Assembly: GCA_029948255.1 (NCBI GenBank)
Contig: JALIZF010001760.1
Location: 248,001-312,000, forward strand
Direction: 5' to 3'
DNA length: 64,000 bases
DNA from: Telmatactis stephensoni
Lineage: Eukaryota > Cnidaria > Anthozoa > Actiniaria > Isophelliidae
Shown here: positions 48,001-58,825 of the stretch, piece by piece
How the letters are laid out: each line of letters begins with the position of its first letter
Numbering within the stretch: position 1 is the stretch's first letter
Notes under the pieces: model-generated
What the model saw: the letters and a program-made list of their open reading frames with translations, nothing else
Databases searched by the model: none
Told to the model about the DNA's origin: nothing
Position numbers and translations under genes: made by a program

Positions 48001-51000
48001 TCAGTTTCAATTTTAAAAGCAAGGCAACACGACAACTCTTGTACTGTCCAAATGTTTTTCATATATCAGACTACTTCTCAACGAAGTTGCACGTCTGAAT
48101 TAAGTCCTTAGACCTCCGTCAGCATACTTCCACTAAGACAATTGAAATTGGGCTGGATTTCATCGAAATTCATATAAAAACGTTTAGTGCTCCAAAATCT
48201 CTCGGTCAACTGTTTTCTCCCTTTGGTGAGCAGTCGAATAGTTGTCATGCTGCTTTGATTTAATTATTGAATCGAAATTGACAAGAAGTTGTGATTTTGA
48301 GGGTTAAAAACTTGCATTTCGAATATTTCAAAATCCGTTTATACGAATTTCTCCAAAATTCATATACTGCTAGCCAAAGTCCTAAATATTAACGTCTTGC
48401 ATGTCGTTTTAAAAGTTTAGGTAAAAAATTAAATAACGCATAAAATTGCTTGGATTCTAAAACGGTGACGTCATCGTTTCGTCGCTATGGAAACCCCGAT
48501 GTAAACAAAACACCTACCTTAAAAACTTCAGTCTTTATGTAGTAAGTGGACGAAAGGTCATAACTGTGGGTGCCTTCGTGTAAGAACTATAGCCGTTTCA
48601 AGTTGACCGGTCGAGCACCGGAGAAATTGTAGGAAGCCTCCTTAAGCTATGCATTTCTCAAGAGTGTCTATGTGTTCACTGTATAATGGTGTGTAAAACA
48701 TATTTTGAAACCATGCCAAAGCTATCTAAAAATCACATAGCTGTTAAATAACTATGTCAAAACTATTAAAAATATTTACAAAGTCTTTAAATAGGTACTC
48801 ACTATGTAAACTATTCACTATGGAGCAAAAAAAACCCTATAAATTAACAACAACTAAAATAGCTTGGAATAATGCTATGTATTTCTTATGCATCCTATGT
48901 ATTCACTACTATGTGACAGTCTAACATACTGCTTTTAAATACCTTATCCTCACAAGTAGAAATTTACATAGTTTTTATATAGTACTATATATTGCCTATG
49001 TATTGGACATAACAGGTTTAATAGCTTTTCAATAATGCTATATATTTCCTATAGTACTATAATTATATTGCCTATGCATTGGACATAACAGGTTTAATAG
49101 CTTTTCAATAATGCTATATATTTCCTATGCATCCAATGTATTCATTATGTGACAGTCTAACAGCTTTTAAATAAATTTAGTACATATTTTTCAGAATCTA
49201 TGAAAGAAAAAATGATCAAAAAAAGTTATACATGAAACCTTATATATAAGGTTAATGTTGCCAAACCCTTATACATGTAATAAGGACCAACCTGAGATAT
49301 GTAATAATATATATATAAATCTATAATTAAAACTATATGCTATAATATTAGTGGAGCTCTTTGCAGGCCTTTGGCCAAGAAAGTGGAGCCCCATATTTGG
49401 TACATAGAAAATTAACAAACTTTTAAGGCAAAAACAAAAGGAGAAAACCATGCACACCAAAAATTTGCTTTGCTAATGCCAGTCATGCAATATGTAAGAT
49501 TTCTTGTTCATTGTTAGTGAACTCGTGAAGGTAATTAAGTCCTGATAACTCACTTGCTCGAGTGCGTTAACCTCTAATTTTACAAATTTGATTGCTGGAG
49601 GAGAAATGACAGTTCTGTCCACTCACAAAAATCAAATTCTATTGTTTGACACACATAAAAAGCTTTCACCAAACCTGCTTTTTACTTGAAAAACATTTTT
49701 GTGACAAATCCTGTTGATCTTTGCTGTCATGACTACACAGAGTGTCCTATTGGCCTTGTGGTCTTCCTGTGGGTGTGCCCTGTTCACCTTGGTCAGCAGT
49801 CTCATGTTTTACTAGGTGTTTTGAGTGAAGTTTGGCTAGTTTGCACAGTTCACTTGCAGAGCAAACAGAAGCTGCTCAATCAATACTTTTTCTTGAATTT
49901 GTGAGAGAAAAATGTTTGAAAATTACTTGAAAATGAATGTAAGCTAGAAATCAAAAGGATTTTTAATTTATACAAGTGATATTGCCATCTATCTGAGTTC
50001 ATTCGTGTGGGATTTTGTTTCTGGTCTGTTTCTGCTGTTTGTTAGCAGCTATCATTTGACTGTTTGGGCATTTTATATTCAAGCTATATGTCTTGTTTTA
50101 ATTACTTGAGTATTGGAATTATGAGTTATAGCTCCCTCTTTAACTTTTGCTTTCAGGAAAAAAATGTAAATATTAAGAAAGTCTTCACTTGAATGAAATC
50201 ACATGGCATAGCTTGACATGTACAGTTTGGTGTGATTATAAGGTAATTGAAGCTGTTCAAACTAATATTACTGCATTCAATTTTATTGTAGTTTCAAACC
50301 TCATCAAACCAAATTTAATATTCATTGCTTCCTTTTTTTCTAGTAAACAATTTATGTTATCTGCAACTACAGACATCATAAACTATAAGTTATTGTTTCT
50401 TTCAGATTCAGAAGCTGCCTTGAAAAGACCACAAGCTGACGTCCCAGAAGATTTTTGCTCAGTACAACAGATATGGGCTCAAAGAATGCAATAGCTGTAA
50501 AAGGCTAAAGAAGGAAAATGCCAGTGATCACATTGCAGATAAGAACTTACTCAGAAATGCAATTCGATATCCAAGATTTCACTTTAATTTGATGGACAAT
50601 TTTGTGAAGGCTATTTATGCTGATATTTTATCCCTATTGATAATTGCTATTATAATCATATTTCAGCCCTTTTCAAAGCAATTAAATGGCAGTGTTCTTT
50701 TACAAGCTTTTCATCTAAGTTGAAGCTGCAAGACGATAAGTTGTATTCGAACGTTCTTCAAAGAGGTAAAATCTCACAGACAGCCACATCATATCGCTAA
50801 AATTTCTGGTGAATCGAAACTTTGCTTTATCTACACAGACTACTCTCACTAGTTCAGCTAAATCGACAGCAGATGTTTAATGTGCACATCCGCAACCAAA
50901 ACATTTACATGTATTCTTTGTCAGATTCTCTGTAATACAAAAGTATTCTTTATCCGCCACAGGGTGCGATTCATATTTTTATAAACAAACTTTAATCAGT

Positions 51001-52997
51001 TAGTTTTATAATGAATGCTGTTAAATAAAGACTGTGATTGTTTGAAAAGGCAATAAATTTGAATAAAATATATTTATACATTTCTTAAAACTGGTGTTAT
51101 TGTATCAAGCACTAGTCAACCTGTTTGAAAACACTTTGAATAATACAGTGTATGAGTATTTAAACTGCTCGCAGCACTTCACTTTCTGTTAGAAATGGCT
51201 AGTATATAAAGCATTGCTGTGTCTAGATGCTGTGCAGCCAGTCACAACCTTCAAAAGACCAAATGCATGGCAGTCTAAATTTTCTTACAAAAATCAATAA
51301 AACAACTAAGATTCAAGGGATCAAACCCTTCTATCTTTGTTAAGAAATGTCAAGTGCTTTTTGTGAGCTCAATGGAATTGAAACTGAGCAAATTCTTCAA
51401 CCTGGGCACAGAGTATGAAACACTCATTTGAGGCACTTAAAAAAATTCCACGCTTCGCTGCCAGTCACATCCTTCAAATTACTAAGGGCTAGTTTTCATT
51501 AGTAACATAAGCATAAGCATAAGCAACATACACAGACTCAGTAAGACAGAGGAAAAATACAGTCTGTGCACATTGCTTATGCTTAATGATTATTTATTTT
51601 TTTATCATTTACTTTTTTTTATTTTGAGGACCCTTCTGTAAACCATATATATGATGTTGGCATCCTCAATAAAGATGATTATTATGCTGATGTAGCTATA
51701 GTGAAAATGCCCGGCAGTCATAAATTTTAAAAAATCAATAAAACAATATTTCTCAATAAAGATAGGGGGTTTTGCTGCCTGAATCTTAGTTTTTTTATTT
51801 TTTTATTTTCTTAAATTTACGACTGCTGGGCATTTAGTAATTTGAAGGCTGTGACTGGCAGTCAAGCGTAAACACATGTAAACAGTCTTTCGCGTTCTTC
51901 TGTCGTACTCTGTAATTATCCATCGAGTATGAGTAAATTAGCGCTTGACATTTCTCAACAAAGATAGAGGGGTTTTATCCGTTGAATGTTTAACAGTTTT
52001 TATTGGGTTTTCAAAAGAAATTCGACTGCCGGGCATTTAGTAATTTGAATGTTATGAACGGCAGCAAAGCGTGGAAATTTTGAGTGTTTCGATCGTACTC
52101 TGTGCCCAGGTTGAAGAATTTGCTCAGTTTCAATTCCATCGAGCTCACGACAAGCACTTAACATTTCTCAACAAAGATAGAAGGGTTTGATCCTTTCAAT
52201 CTTAGTTGTTTTATTGATTTTTGTAAAAAAAATTCAGACATTTAGTCTTTAATAGTCTTTAATAGGCATTTAATAGTCTTTTGAAGGTTGTGAGGGCATC
52301 TGGACATAGCGATGAAACATAGAGTTTGCATAATAGACCAATGCATAGTTTTAAATACCAACAATATACACTTTGCATAGCTTCAGCACATAGCATTTCA
52401 CCCAGGTTATACATATGTCTGGTTCTATCTCATTTTAGTGTTATTGCGACTTGTCACCCGCTATCGCTTTTTCGTTTGAGGTCTAGCTTTGTAAACAGCT
52501 AATTATGATTTGGAAATTAAACTTATTTGGAGGTAATGATCGCCACTGGCGCAAGCTAGAAAAGAGTATCTACACTGCTTATAGCTGACAATAAGCGATT
52601 GATAAATGGATACATAGCTATTTGCCAGAACTCTGAAACCGAAATGAACATTGAAAATCTGTTGATTCATCGAATGGACGTTGGACGTTGTAATTGGTGT
52701 TTCAAACAGCGATTAAAGCAAATCATTGGTATTCCAGACAATGAAAATCTTAGACCCAGAGCCACTTCATTTCGGTTTTAGCTTCTAGGTTCGGCGATAA
52801 TCGATTGTTTGTGCCGAACTATCTAAAATGCTAATGGAACCTTGTGTTCAAGTGCGAGCGTTAGCGTGTCTTACCGGTTTCATGGCCTCTTTTATGGTAA
52901 CCTTCCCAGAATTGACCATCATATAGAGCGAATAGCAGCAACTGATTAAAAGACATACGAAAAGTAAACGTTTCCAGCCAAACCTTTTTAAACGCAT
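42005..52997 (-). CDS. DUF229-family type II membrane protein, with two frameshifts
   Basis: Exons: 52997-52875, 46390-46331, 45924-45865, 44939-44501, 44181-43783, 43220-42005. The first four junctions join in phase. Exon 1 starts MRLKRFGWKRLLFVCLLISC, a signal anchor (about residues 8-28). Exons 2 and 3 are both 20 codons and similar. Exon 4 has a cysteine-containing extracellular module (SPEEAKELCNHDDQCKGFAF, VYFKND). Exon 5 carries the core PLNVMIVGIDSVSNAHFQRA and MKGYTIVGDGTTP; in this alkaline-phosphatase superfamily family the Asp of GIDS is the presumed metal ligand. Exon 6 has ELPEARRGFEG, YVTMFSEDAP, VLTDHGIRYGE and the end LRKYCLCKD. Within exon 6 the frame changes once near 42905-42925 and once near 42585-42605. 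The protein is a predicted luminal or extracellular hydrolase-like enzyme of unknown substrate. With two lesions it is either a pseudogene or contains sequence errors. Confidence 0.82.
44215..44410. repeat. Small G/C-rich hairpin in a DUF229-family intron
   Basis: GGGGAGGAGGAGAAGAGACACCGGCGGTTT with AAACCGCC and a C-run downstream forms an irregular palindrome in the intron between the exons at 44501 and 44181. It is not coding despite open frames on both strands. Confidence 0.5.
45142..45452. mobile_element. MITE with GGGACTCCCTT / AAGGGAGTACCCC ends and internal CGTACCTTTTAGGGT repeats
   Basis: The left part CCCGGGGTGGGGGGACTCCC faces GGGAGTACCCCCCCCC at the right. The internal 15-mer CGTACCTTTTAGGGT occurs three times (near 45205, 45313 and 45358). 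Confidence 0.7.
45537..45725. mobile_element. MITE family 'TTTCTCGA', copy 1
   Basis: Contains GGGGCTCTCAAACGACCCGATAACTT at the left and AGTTATCGGGTACTTCGAGAAAAAGGCTCC at the right, with ACGATTTTAGAGGC in the centre. A related element is at 46575-46795. Confidence 0.6.
45749..45812. repeat. (ACAG)n-(GCAG)n microsatellite
   Basis: ACAGACAGACAG grading into GGCAGGCAGGCAG over about 60 bp. Confidence 0.95.
45977..46177. mobile_element. Inverted-repeat MITE between DUF229 stalk exons
   Basis: ACAATGAAGATTACGGGAAG with GGCGTCCTCCTGACACCATC at the left pairs with GATGGTATCAGGAGGACGCC and CTTCCCGTAGTCTTCATTGT at the right. Confidence 0.85.
46575..46795. mobile_element. MITE family 'TTTCTCGA', copy 2
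   Basis: Starts CGTTTCTCGAAAGGCC and ends GTTTTTCGAGAAACGAGCCCC, with internal pairs around GGTGTTTCCTCGAGGCGC and a central TTTTCGATGATTTTACAGG resembling copy 1. Just upstream, 46417-46540, is a C-run/A-run MITE half copy. Confidence 0.7.
47636..47788. mobile_element. MITE with CACGTGACTAAAACCTGTTT termini
   Basis: CACGTGACTAAAACCTGTTTGCATG and its complement frame a ~70-bp centre with a further ATAGCCTCGTTTTCAT pair. It lies in the long first intron of the DUF229-family gene. Confidence 0.85.
47841..47925. repeat. Direct tandem duplication, unit ~31 bp
   Basis: TTACGGTTATACACTAAAACTAAAGGTATAT occurs twice in succession. Confidence 0.8.
48985..49140. repeat. Direct repeat, unit ~73 bp, AT-rich
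   Basis: A block starting TTGCCTATG(T/C)ATTGGACATAACAGG and running to TATATTTCCTAT is repeated once. The surrounding 48.6-49.2 kb has many loose 'ctatgtattcactatgt' repeats. The rest of this intron from 49.2 to 51.2 kb shows no supported gene. Confidence 0.7.
51230..52330. mobile_element. Multi-copy inverted element in DUF229 intron 1
   Basis: Arms near 51235-51430 (AACAACTAAGATTCAAGGGA ... CCTGGGCACAGAGTATGAAA) and 52085-52235 (complement) are inverted copies. Three or four shorter variants of the same ends (TTTAGTAATTTGAAGG..., TCTCAACAAAGATAG) lie between. An imperfect copy of the 'gcataagcataagcaacata' MITE is nested at 51490-51600. Confidence 0.7.
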
Positions 52998-53141
52998 GAT
53001 ATTACACTACACTACATTAGGTGGTGTGCACTCTCTACTTTCAGAGGATCATGGGACACGAGATGGAGTTATGAGCCAAGCCAATACTATTGTTCCAGAC
53101 ACATATGCATTACACTGCTTTTCAATTACACGCGCGAAATG

Positions 53142-53752
53142 ACCAAAAAGTCTTCCCAGCGAATTGGGTTTCGGTGGATGTCAATCAAAGCGTTTCTATG
53201 GCAATCTCAAGTGATTTTACTGCGATTCCCAGTCACACGTGAACAACGAGACTTAACAATTTTCGTGGACATCAATCAAAAGTGTTTCTAAGACAATTTC
53301 CTTTGATTTGCCGCATAGATTGCTCCGCAATATCGATAATAAACGGAAAACGATCAATCTATTCAAAGACATAAGAAGTATGTATATATATATACGGCCT
53401 GAATTCCAAAAAAATGTCTAGTTTCTAGCTTATGGGATTCATTGTTTGCGCTGTTGGATCAGTCCATTCTCAACGGTCGACTGATTTCGTTCACTGGTAG
53501 GCCACAAAAGTCATAAACACCTTCTATATATTTCTGATTTTGAAGCCATTGAAGTTTTGATTCATTGTTAAAAAATTATTTCTTTTCATTTGGGTAATAT
53601 TTCCAGAGGCTCTGAACATTTTCAGAACAAATAAATCAAGTTAGATGAACCAGTATCAGTAAACAAAATTCCAGTTCGCACGTGCTTAATTGCATTGCCA
53701 TGGAAATATGCTTTGATTGACATCCACCGAAACCCAATTTGCTGGGAAGAAT
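53142..53752. mobile_element. Inverted-repeat element upstream of the DUF229-family gene
   Basis: TCCCAGCGAATTGGGTTTCGGTGGATGTCAA at about 53154 is mirrored by TTGACATCCACCGAAACCCAATTTGCTGGGA at about 53719. A partial middle copy (CGTGGACATCAATCAAA, 53264) is also present. The gap 53752-54050 shows nothing. Confidence 0.75.
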
Positions 53753-54055
53753 TATAATGTTGTTCTGTGGCCTCCATGGAAAAGAAAACAAAAGAATTCA
53801 GTCCACTTATCGAGCTGGCTCACCTCCATATAAACAGCTCTTAAAATCACTATTTTGAGTTGAAAAAAAGATGTATAGCTGCTCCCAAAGTTTTGGTACT
53901 GTATTTATGGAAATGCCTTTGCCACAAACACTTTTCAAACTAGGTTTCTATGGCAACGACACAGTTCCATACAGGATGTACTTACTAGAACAATAGGTTT
54001 AGTTTTGTTATCAACTTGATGACCTTCATTATTAACAATGGTCAATAAATACCAC

Positions 54056-54193
54056 TTATTAGATATTTTCTTGTGTATTACGGGCTGATATTTTACGAGT
54101 CGCGTATGTATTTTGCCGAGCCTTTAGGCGAGGCAAAATGCGAGTGACGAGTAAAATGTCAGCCCGTAATACACAAGAAAATATCTAATAAAG
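54056..54193. mobile_element. Palindromic MITE, TA-flanked
   Basis: TTAGATATTTTCTTGTGTAT at the left and ATACACAAGAAAATATCTAA at the right, with GCCGAGCCTTTAGGCGAGGC at the centre. TA lies on both sides. Confidence 0.88.
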
Positions 54194-54499
54194 CATTTAT
54201 TATACAATTGCTTTTTCGCTTTGTTTTTTACAGTATTTTTTATTATCGAAACAGTCCTTTTTGAAAACCAGCGCGCGCGCTTCAAACCGGTTTGAAGCCT
54301 TGACGTCATGCAGGGCCGAATACGCAAACCGGTTTTCTAGAGGGTATTACCGTCCCATATTGGCCCTCAAACGATACCCTATTTGGTAAATTTACGTCAC
54401 AATTGTATAATAATAAGTGTTATTGAATTGGAGCATTAACTAAAGGTTTAGTCGACACACCTCAGTTAGGCGTATACGGTGTCTATTTGAGGGGTGTCT

Positions 54500-55045
54500 A
54501 TAAAACGAAGACCGAAGACCCAAAAACGAAGACCCCCCAAAAATCAACTGCAAAACACTTGAAAATCGCTCCAAACAGTTGTATTGACCAAAGAACATTA
54601 AGGACGTGAATATCAGTTAATTTGGCAAGGGTCTTCGTTTTAGAGAAAACCCTACCTAAACTATAAAACGAAGACCCCCTCAAAATCAGCTCCAATTCGC
54701 CTAAAAATGGCCGGCTCAAAATACTTTGCTTGACCGAACAACGACAACAAGCGATAGGATTTGAACTTATCGATTGATTTGGTAAGGGTCTTCGTTTTAG
54801 AGAAAACCCTATCTAAACTATAAAACGAAGACCCCCTCAAAATCAGCTCCAAATCGCCTAAAAATGGCTCAAAATACTTTGCTTGACCGAACAACGACAA
54901 CAAGCGATAGGATTTGAACTTATCGATTGATTTGGCAAGGGTCTTCGTTTTAGAGAAAACCCTACCTAAACTATAAAACGAAGACCCCCCTCAAAATCAG
55001 CTCCAAATCGCCTAAAAATGGCTCAAAACAATTTGCTTGACCGAA
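54500..55045 (+). repeat. Tandem array, ~155-bp unit with AAAACGAAGACCCC
   Basis: Four copies, the first and last partial, of a unit that includes CTATAAAACGAAGACCCCC, CTCAAAATCAGCTCC and GGGTCTTCGTTTTAGAGAAAA. The unit itself has an internal inverted pair (AAAACGAAGACCC / GGGTCTTCGTTTT). A mirrored array lies at 56225-56535. Confidence 0.85.
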
Positions 55046-55089
55046 CAACTCCCGTGCGTCGAAAAATTGAACGAGTGGAATTTCGCGAT

Positions 55090-55615
55090 TTGAGCTTCAT
55101 AAAATCACACAATCGATACCAAATTCTAGATTCCACGGAAATGCCATCTAATGTCCAATTAATAACATACACCGAAAAATTATAAAAGCAAACGAGTTTT
55201 TCTCATCTAAATGAGCGAAATTTTTGAATAAACCTAAGCGCGCGCTCGATGACGTGTGATGGGTCAGTAGCGCGCGCATTTGCGCTTAAAATTTATTTCA
55301 AAAACACAAAATCCTCGACTGTTTTTGCCTTTTTTCTCATCAAAATCGTTCCTTTGTAATCAGAAAGTACACACTTTTGATGGTAGATAATAGCAGAACT
55401 AACATAACTTTGATTTTAATGGCTGTTTTTGAAAACTCAAATCTGCACTAAACGGTTCTCTGGGTCCGGAAGTGTCAAATTATGACGCACGGGAGCAGGG
55501 TAACACGAAAATTAAACTGCACCCTGTTACTAGAAATAGCCCATGCAGATGGGAGTCATCATGGCGCGCGCCCCATTCCCAAGTTTCCCTCTCATATTTA
55601 TGCTCTCTTGGTGCA
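55090..55615 (+). repeat. ~520-bp duplicated segment, copy 1
   Basis: Begins GAGCTTCATAAAATCACACA and runs through GCGCGCTCGATGACGTGTGA to TTCCCTCTCATATTTATGCT. A diverged second copy in the same orientation is at 58826-59355. Confidence 0.8.
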
Positions 55616-55860
55616 TAATACCACTGATTTTAATGTTCATGATCATTTAATCATTCTAATTTGATTATAGTTGTTATACTACTTGGTTATAATTGCGGTT
55701 CTTAGACATGTATATCAATATTGGAAGTGAAATATGTAATGACATCTCGATGTCTATTTCTGTTACGCCGATAAAATATCTATCTATAATAATATAGTAT
55801 GAAAATTTCATCAAAAATACTAAACAAAGTGCTCGATGACAGTAATAGTCAGAGCGGTAT

Positions 55861-56095
55861 AAAATGAAAAATAAAGAAACAAACTACTGTATTACCATAG
55901 TGTATTTTCACGACAATATTGTTTCGTATGGTCTAAAAAGACCACACTCATCAGGCGAACACACTACACACACACACTACACACTACACACTACACACTA
56001 CACACTACACACTACACACTACACACTACACACTACACACTACACACACTACACTATGGTAATACAGTAGTTTGTTTCTTTATTTTTCATTTTAT
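55861..56095. mobile_element. Inverted repeat with a CACACTA microsatellite core
   Basis: AAAATGAAAAATAAAGAAAC to ACCATAGTG on the left is complementary to CACTATGGT to GTTTCTTTATTTTTCATTTT on the right. The centre holds about 12 units of CACACTA (55966-56053). Confidence 0.85.
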
Positions 56096-56224
56096 CTATA
56101 ATAATAAATATATATTACTAACTCTCTTTTAAAATGATCCTTACGTTTCCTGTCGTCTTAGAAAGCAAGAGCCCGTCCCTCTCCAAACACTCCCCAAAAG
56201 CGAGCGAGAGAAAAGACAAATGCC

Positions 56225-56535
56225 TGCGGGTCGAGGAGGTTAATTGATCGATAAGTTCAAATCCTATCGCTTGCCAGTGTTGTCGTTGTTCGGTCAAGCA
56301 AATTATTTTGAGCCATTTTTAGGCAATTTGGAGCTGATTTTGAGGGGGCCTTCGTTTTATAGTTTAGGTAGGGTTTTCTCTAAAACGAAGACCCTTACCA
56401 AATCAATCGATAAGTTCAAATCCTATCGCTTAGTTGTCGTTGTTCGGTCAAGCAAAGTATTTTGAGCCATTTTTAGGCGATTTGGAGCTGATTTTGAGGG
56501 GGGTCTTCGTTTTATAGTTTAGGTAGGGTTTAAGA
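56225..56535 (-). repeat. Mirrored copy of the AAAACGAAGACCCC tandem array
   Basis: Two units in the opposite orientation to 54500-55045, giving an inverted repeat about 2 kb across. The stretch 56536-57070 shows no gene. Confidence 0.85.
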
Positions 56536-57398
56536 GATGCCTACCAGCAAAGGCTTTCTTACAAATTCACACTTTTCAAAAATTCATATTCTCGCGAATT
56601 TTGGATTCAATTCCTTCAAATTTCACTGTCTTGCTAATTTTAACATGCTCTTTCCAGCTATGGTACTTCTTTTTCTGTTTTACGAATTTAAAAATACCTG
56701 ATAAAAGCTCATTAGCAGCTAGTTCAGCAGCCAGTTCAAAAATAAATAAATCTGATTGAATTGCAATGTATTAGACCTAAAGCTACTTCCTGTATATTGT
56801 TTATCATTATTAAGTCAAATCTGTAAAAAATATGATAATTTTTCACGAAATTCCGGCTGAAAGTTTGCCCCTACATTTTTGTCTGTCTGTCACACAATTA
56901 CCACACAAACATCAAGCCCTTGAGTACTCGAAAGACTGAACATGGAAATTTTCAATGTCATGCAACAAAGTGTTCTTCACAGCAAGAATATAATAAATCA
57001 CTTATTAATTCCATGTAATACCTAAAATCAACCTATAGTAGATCTTCAATGTACTGAGACGAAAAAATAGCACAATAGTCCACTTTCGACATATAGCTAA
57101 TTCAATTAACGTTGTCGCTGAAAAAAGCCTAAAGCCTAAAGCTTTGAGAGCGGAATTCATGAAAAATTTTATCACCGTGACATCATTACAATAAAAACCT
57201 CACTGTTTGCTCGCAAATTCTACAACTTGGACACATATATTCATTAATTTCTCAGATAGCCTACAGAGAAGTTTGTAAGTACACAAAAGATATTTGAAAG
57301 GCTTTAGCCTTTAGGCTTTTCAGCGACAACGTTAATTGAAATAGCTATATGTTTGAGTTGCCGCACACAAAAGAATCAGTTCGAGGCTCTGGGGAATA

Positions 57399-57523
57399 TA
57401 GACTGATTCCATAAGTCGGTCCCAGTTCGCTCTCTGACGATTTTTCGCTCACGGGTCCGTGAGCGAAAAAGAAAAAACAAATCGTCAGAGAGCGAACTGG
57501 GACCGACTTATGGAATCAGTCTA
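57399..57523. mobile_element. MITE with TAGACTGATTCC termini and 9-bp target duplication
   Basis: TAGACTGATTCCATAAGTCG and its complement frame a hairpin of CGCTCACGGGTCCGTGAGCG. TGGGGAATA is present on both sides (57390-57398 and 57524-57532). The partner arm of the host element (about 57758-57790) shows the empty site. Confidence 0.9.
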
Positions 57524-57559
57524 TGGGGAATAATGCTTAGTGGTGCGCGACTGAACATT

Positions 57560-57738
57560 TGCTTAAGCCTGGTTTTCACTTCGACGGAAGCAGAAGCGGA
57601 AGCAACATACGCAGACTCAGTATCGCGTTTATCACCTAGGTGTGAGAAAAGACAAGCGCTGCTAATGAGCAGTACATTACTGAGTCTGCGTATGTTGCTT
57701 CCGCTTTCACTTCCGTCGAAGTGAAAACCAGGCTTTAG
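57560..57738. mobile_element. MITE 'AAGCCTGGTTTTCAC', complete copy
   Basis: TTAAGCCTGGTTTTCACTTC and its complement near 57738, with GCAACATACGCAGACTCAGT repeated in both arms. It is related to the element at 40151. Confidence 0.85.
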
Positions 57739-58079
57739 TCGCGCACCACCAAGCATTATTCCCCGGAGCCTCGTACTGATTCTTTTATGTGCGGCAACTC
57801 AACCATGTATCGAAAGTGGGCTATTCGCTGAAGAGAACTCATTAGAGTACGTGCCATGCATAGTCATATGTATATCCATAACTGTTAGTAATAATAATCA
57901 ATAAAAAATATAATATTTAAAAACTCAATAACATAGGGCATAATAGGTAGACTGTTTTTAAGGTCAACTAAGCCAGAAATCAACATTACACATTTACCCA
58001 AACAGGTTTTGTACATGGAACAGCAGCCTCTTTAATTGTGATGCGATAATCGAACCTTTAACTGTGACAAACGGGCTTC

Positions 58080-58425
58080 AGTGTAGATGGGATAATTGAA
58101 GTTTTAAGCCCGTTTGTCACATTTAAAGAGGCTGCCCTCCCATCTACAAAGCCCGTTTTTTTTAAAGGTTCATCCATCCCATCTACAAAGCCCGTCTTTC
58201 ACAGTTAAAGAGGCTGCTCTCCCATCTATACAAAGCCCGTTTGTCGCATTTAAAGAGGCTGCCCTCCCATCTACAAAGCCCGTTTGTCACAGTAAAAGGT
58301 TCACCTATCCCATCTACAAAGCCCGTTCATCAGAGTTAAACGTTCCATTATCCCATCTACAAAGCCCATTTGTCACGGTTAAAGATTAAATTATGCCATC
58401 TACAACGTCCGATAGTCACAGTTAA
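58080..58425 (+). repeat. Tandem minisatellite 'CCATCTACAAAGCCCGTTTG'
   Basis: About eight imperfect ~40-bp units alternating TCACAGTTAAAGAGGCTGC-type and AAGGTTC-type spacers. More units lie at 58750-58815 and 59354-59430 beyond inserted elements. The open frame across it is repeat-derived. Confidence 0.85.
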
Positions 58426-58428
58426 AGA

Positions 58429-58746
58429 GGAGGGGGACCTAGGGGTTTGCGGGATTGACCATTTCTTTGTGCGCAAACCCTGCGGTATGCGGTATTTTCT
58501 TTTTTGAGCTGCGGTATTACGGGAAAAACGTTTTGAAATTGCGGTAATGCGGTATTTTTGAGCCCTGCGAGATGCAGGATTTTGCTTCCGGCGCTCGATA
58601 GAAAATTTCATGTTTCGGTGATAATTGTTTTTGCGCGTGAGGTCTCGTGTGAGTGGTATTTTGAATTTTTCGTGAGGTGAGCAGTATTTTTAGAATTTTT
58701 CATGCATGCGGGATTGCGGTATTCGTAACCCCCCTAGGTCCCCCTC
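58429..58746. mobile_element. MITE with GGGGGACCTAGGGGT termini inserted in the minisatellite
   Basis: AGGGGGACCTAGGGGTTTGCGG at the left is answered by ACCCCCCTAGGTCCCCCT at the right. The interior has many TGCGGTATT-type repeats. Confidence 0.85.
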
Positions 58747-58825
58747 AAAGAGGCTGCTGTCCCATCTACAAAGCCCGTTTGTCAGAGTGAAAGGTTCGAT
58801 TATGCCATCTCAAGAGAGCATAAAT

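Larger units (their letters stand above)
57072..57832. mobile_element. Nested foldback complex (at least three elements)
   Basis: The outer pair is AGTCCACTTTCGA / TCGAAAGTGGGCT at the two ends. A second pair at about 57087-57351 contains CGTTGTCGCTGAAAA and its complement. A third pair (TGCCGCACACAAAAGAATCAG near 57359 and its complement near 57776) encloses two further MITEs: 57399-57523 and about 57560-57738. Confidence 0.75.

Noticed and set aside
49686..50494. ORFs in the long DUF229-family intron as genes
   Set aside because: They are short, AT-rich frames with no recognised domain and no consistent splice or promoter signals.
58114..58389. 91-codon ORF rich in SHLQSPF repeats
   Set aside because: It is a translation of the CCATCTACAAAGCCCG minisatellite.
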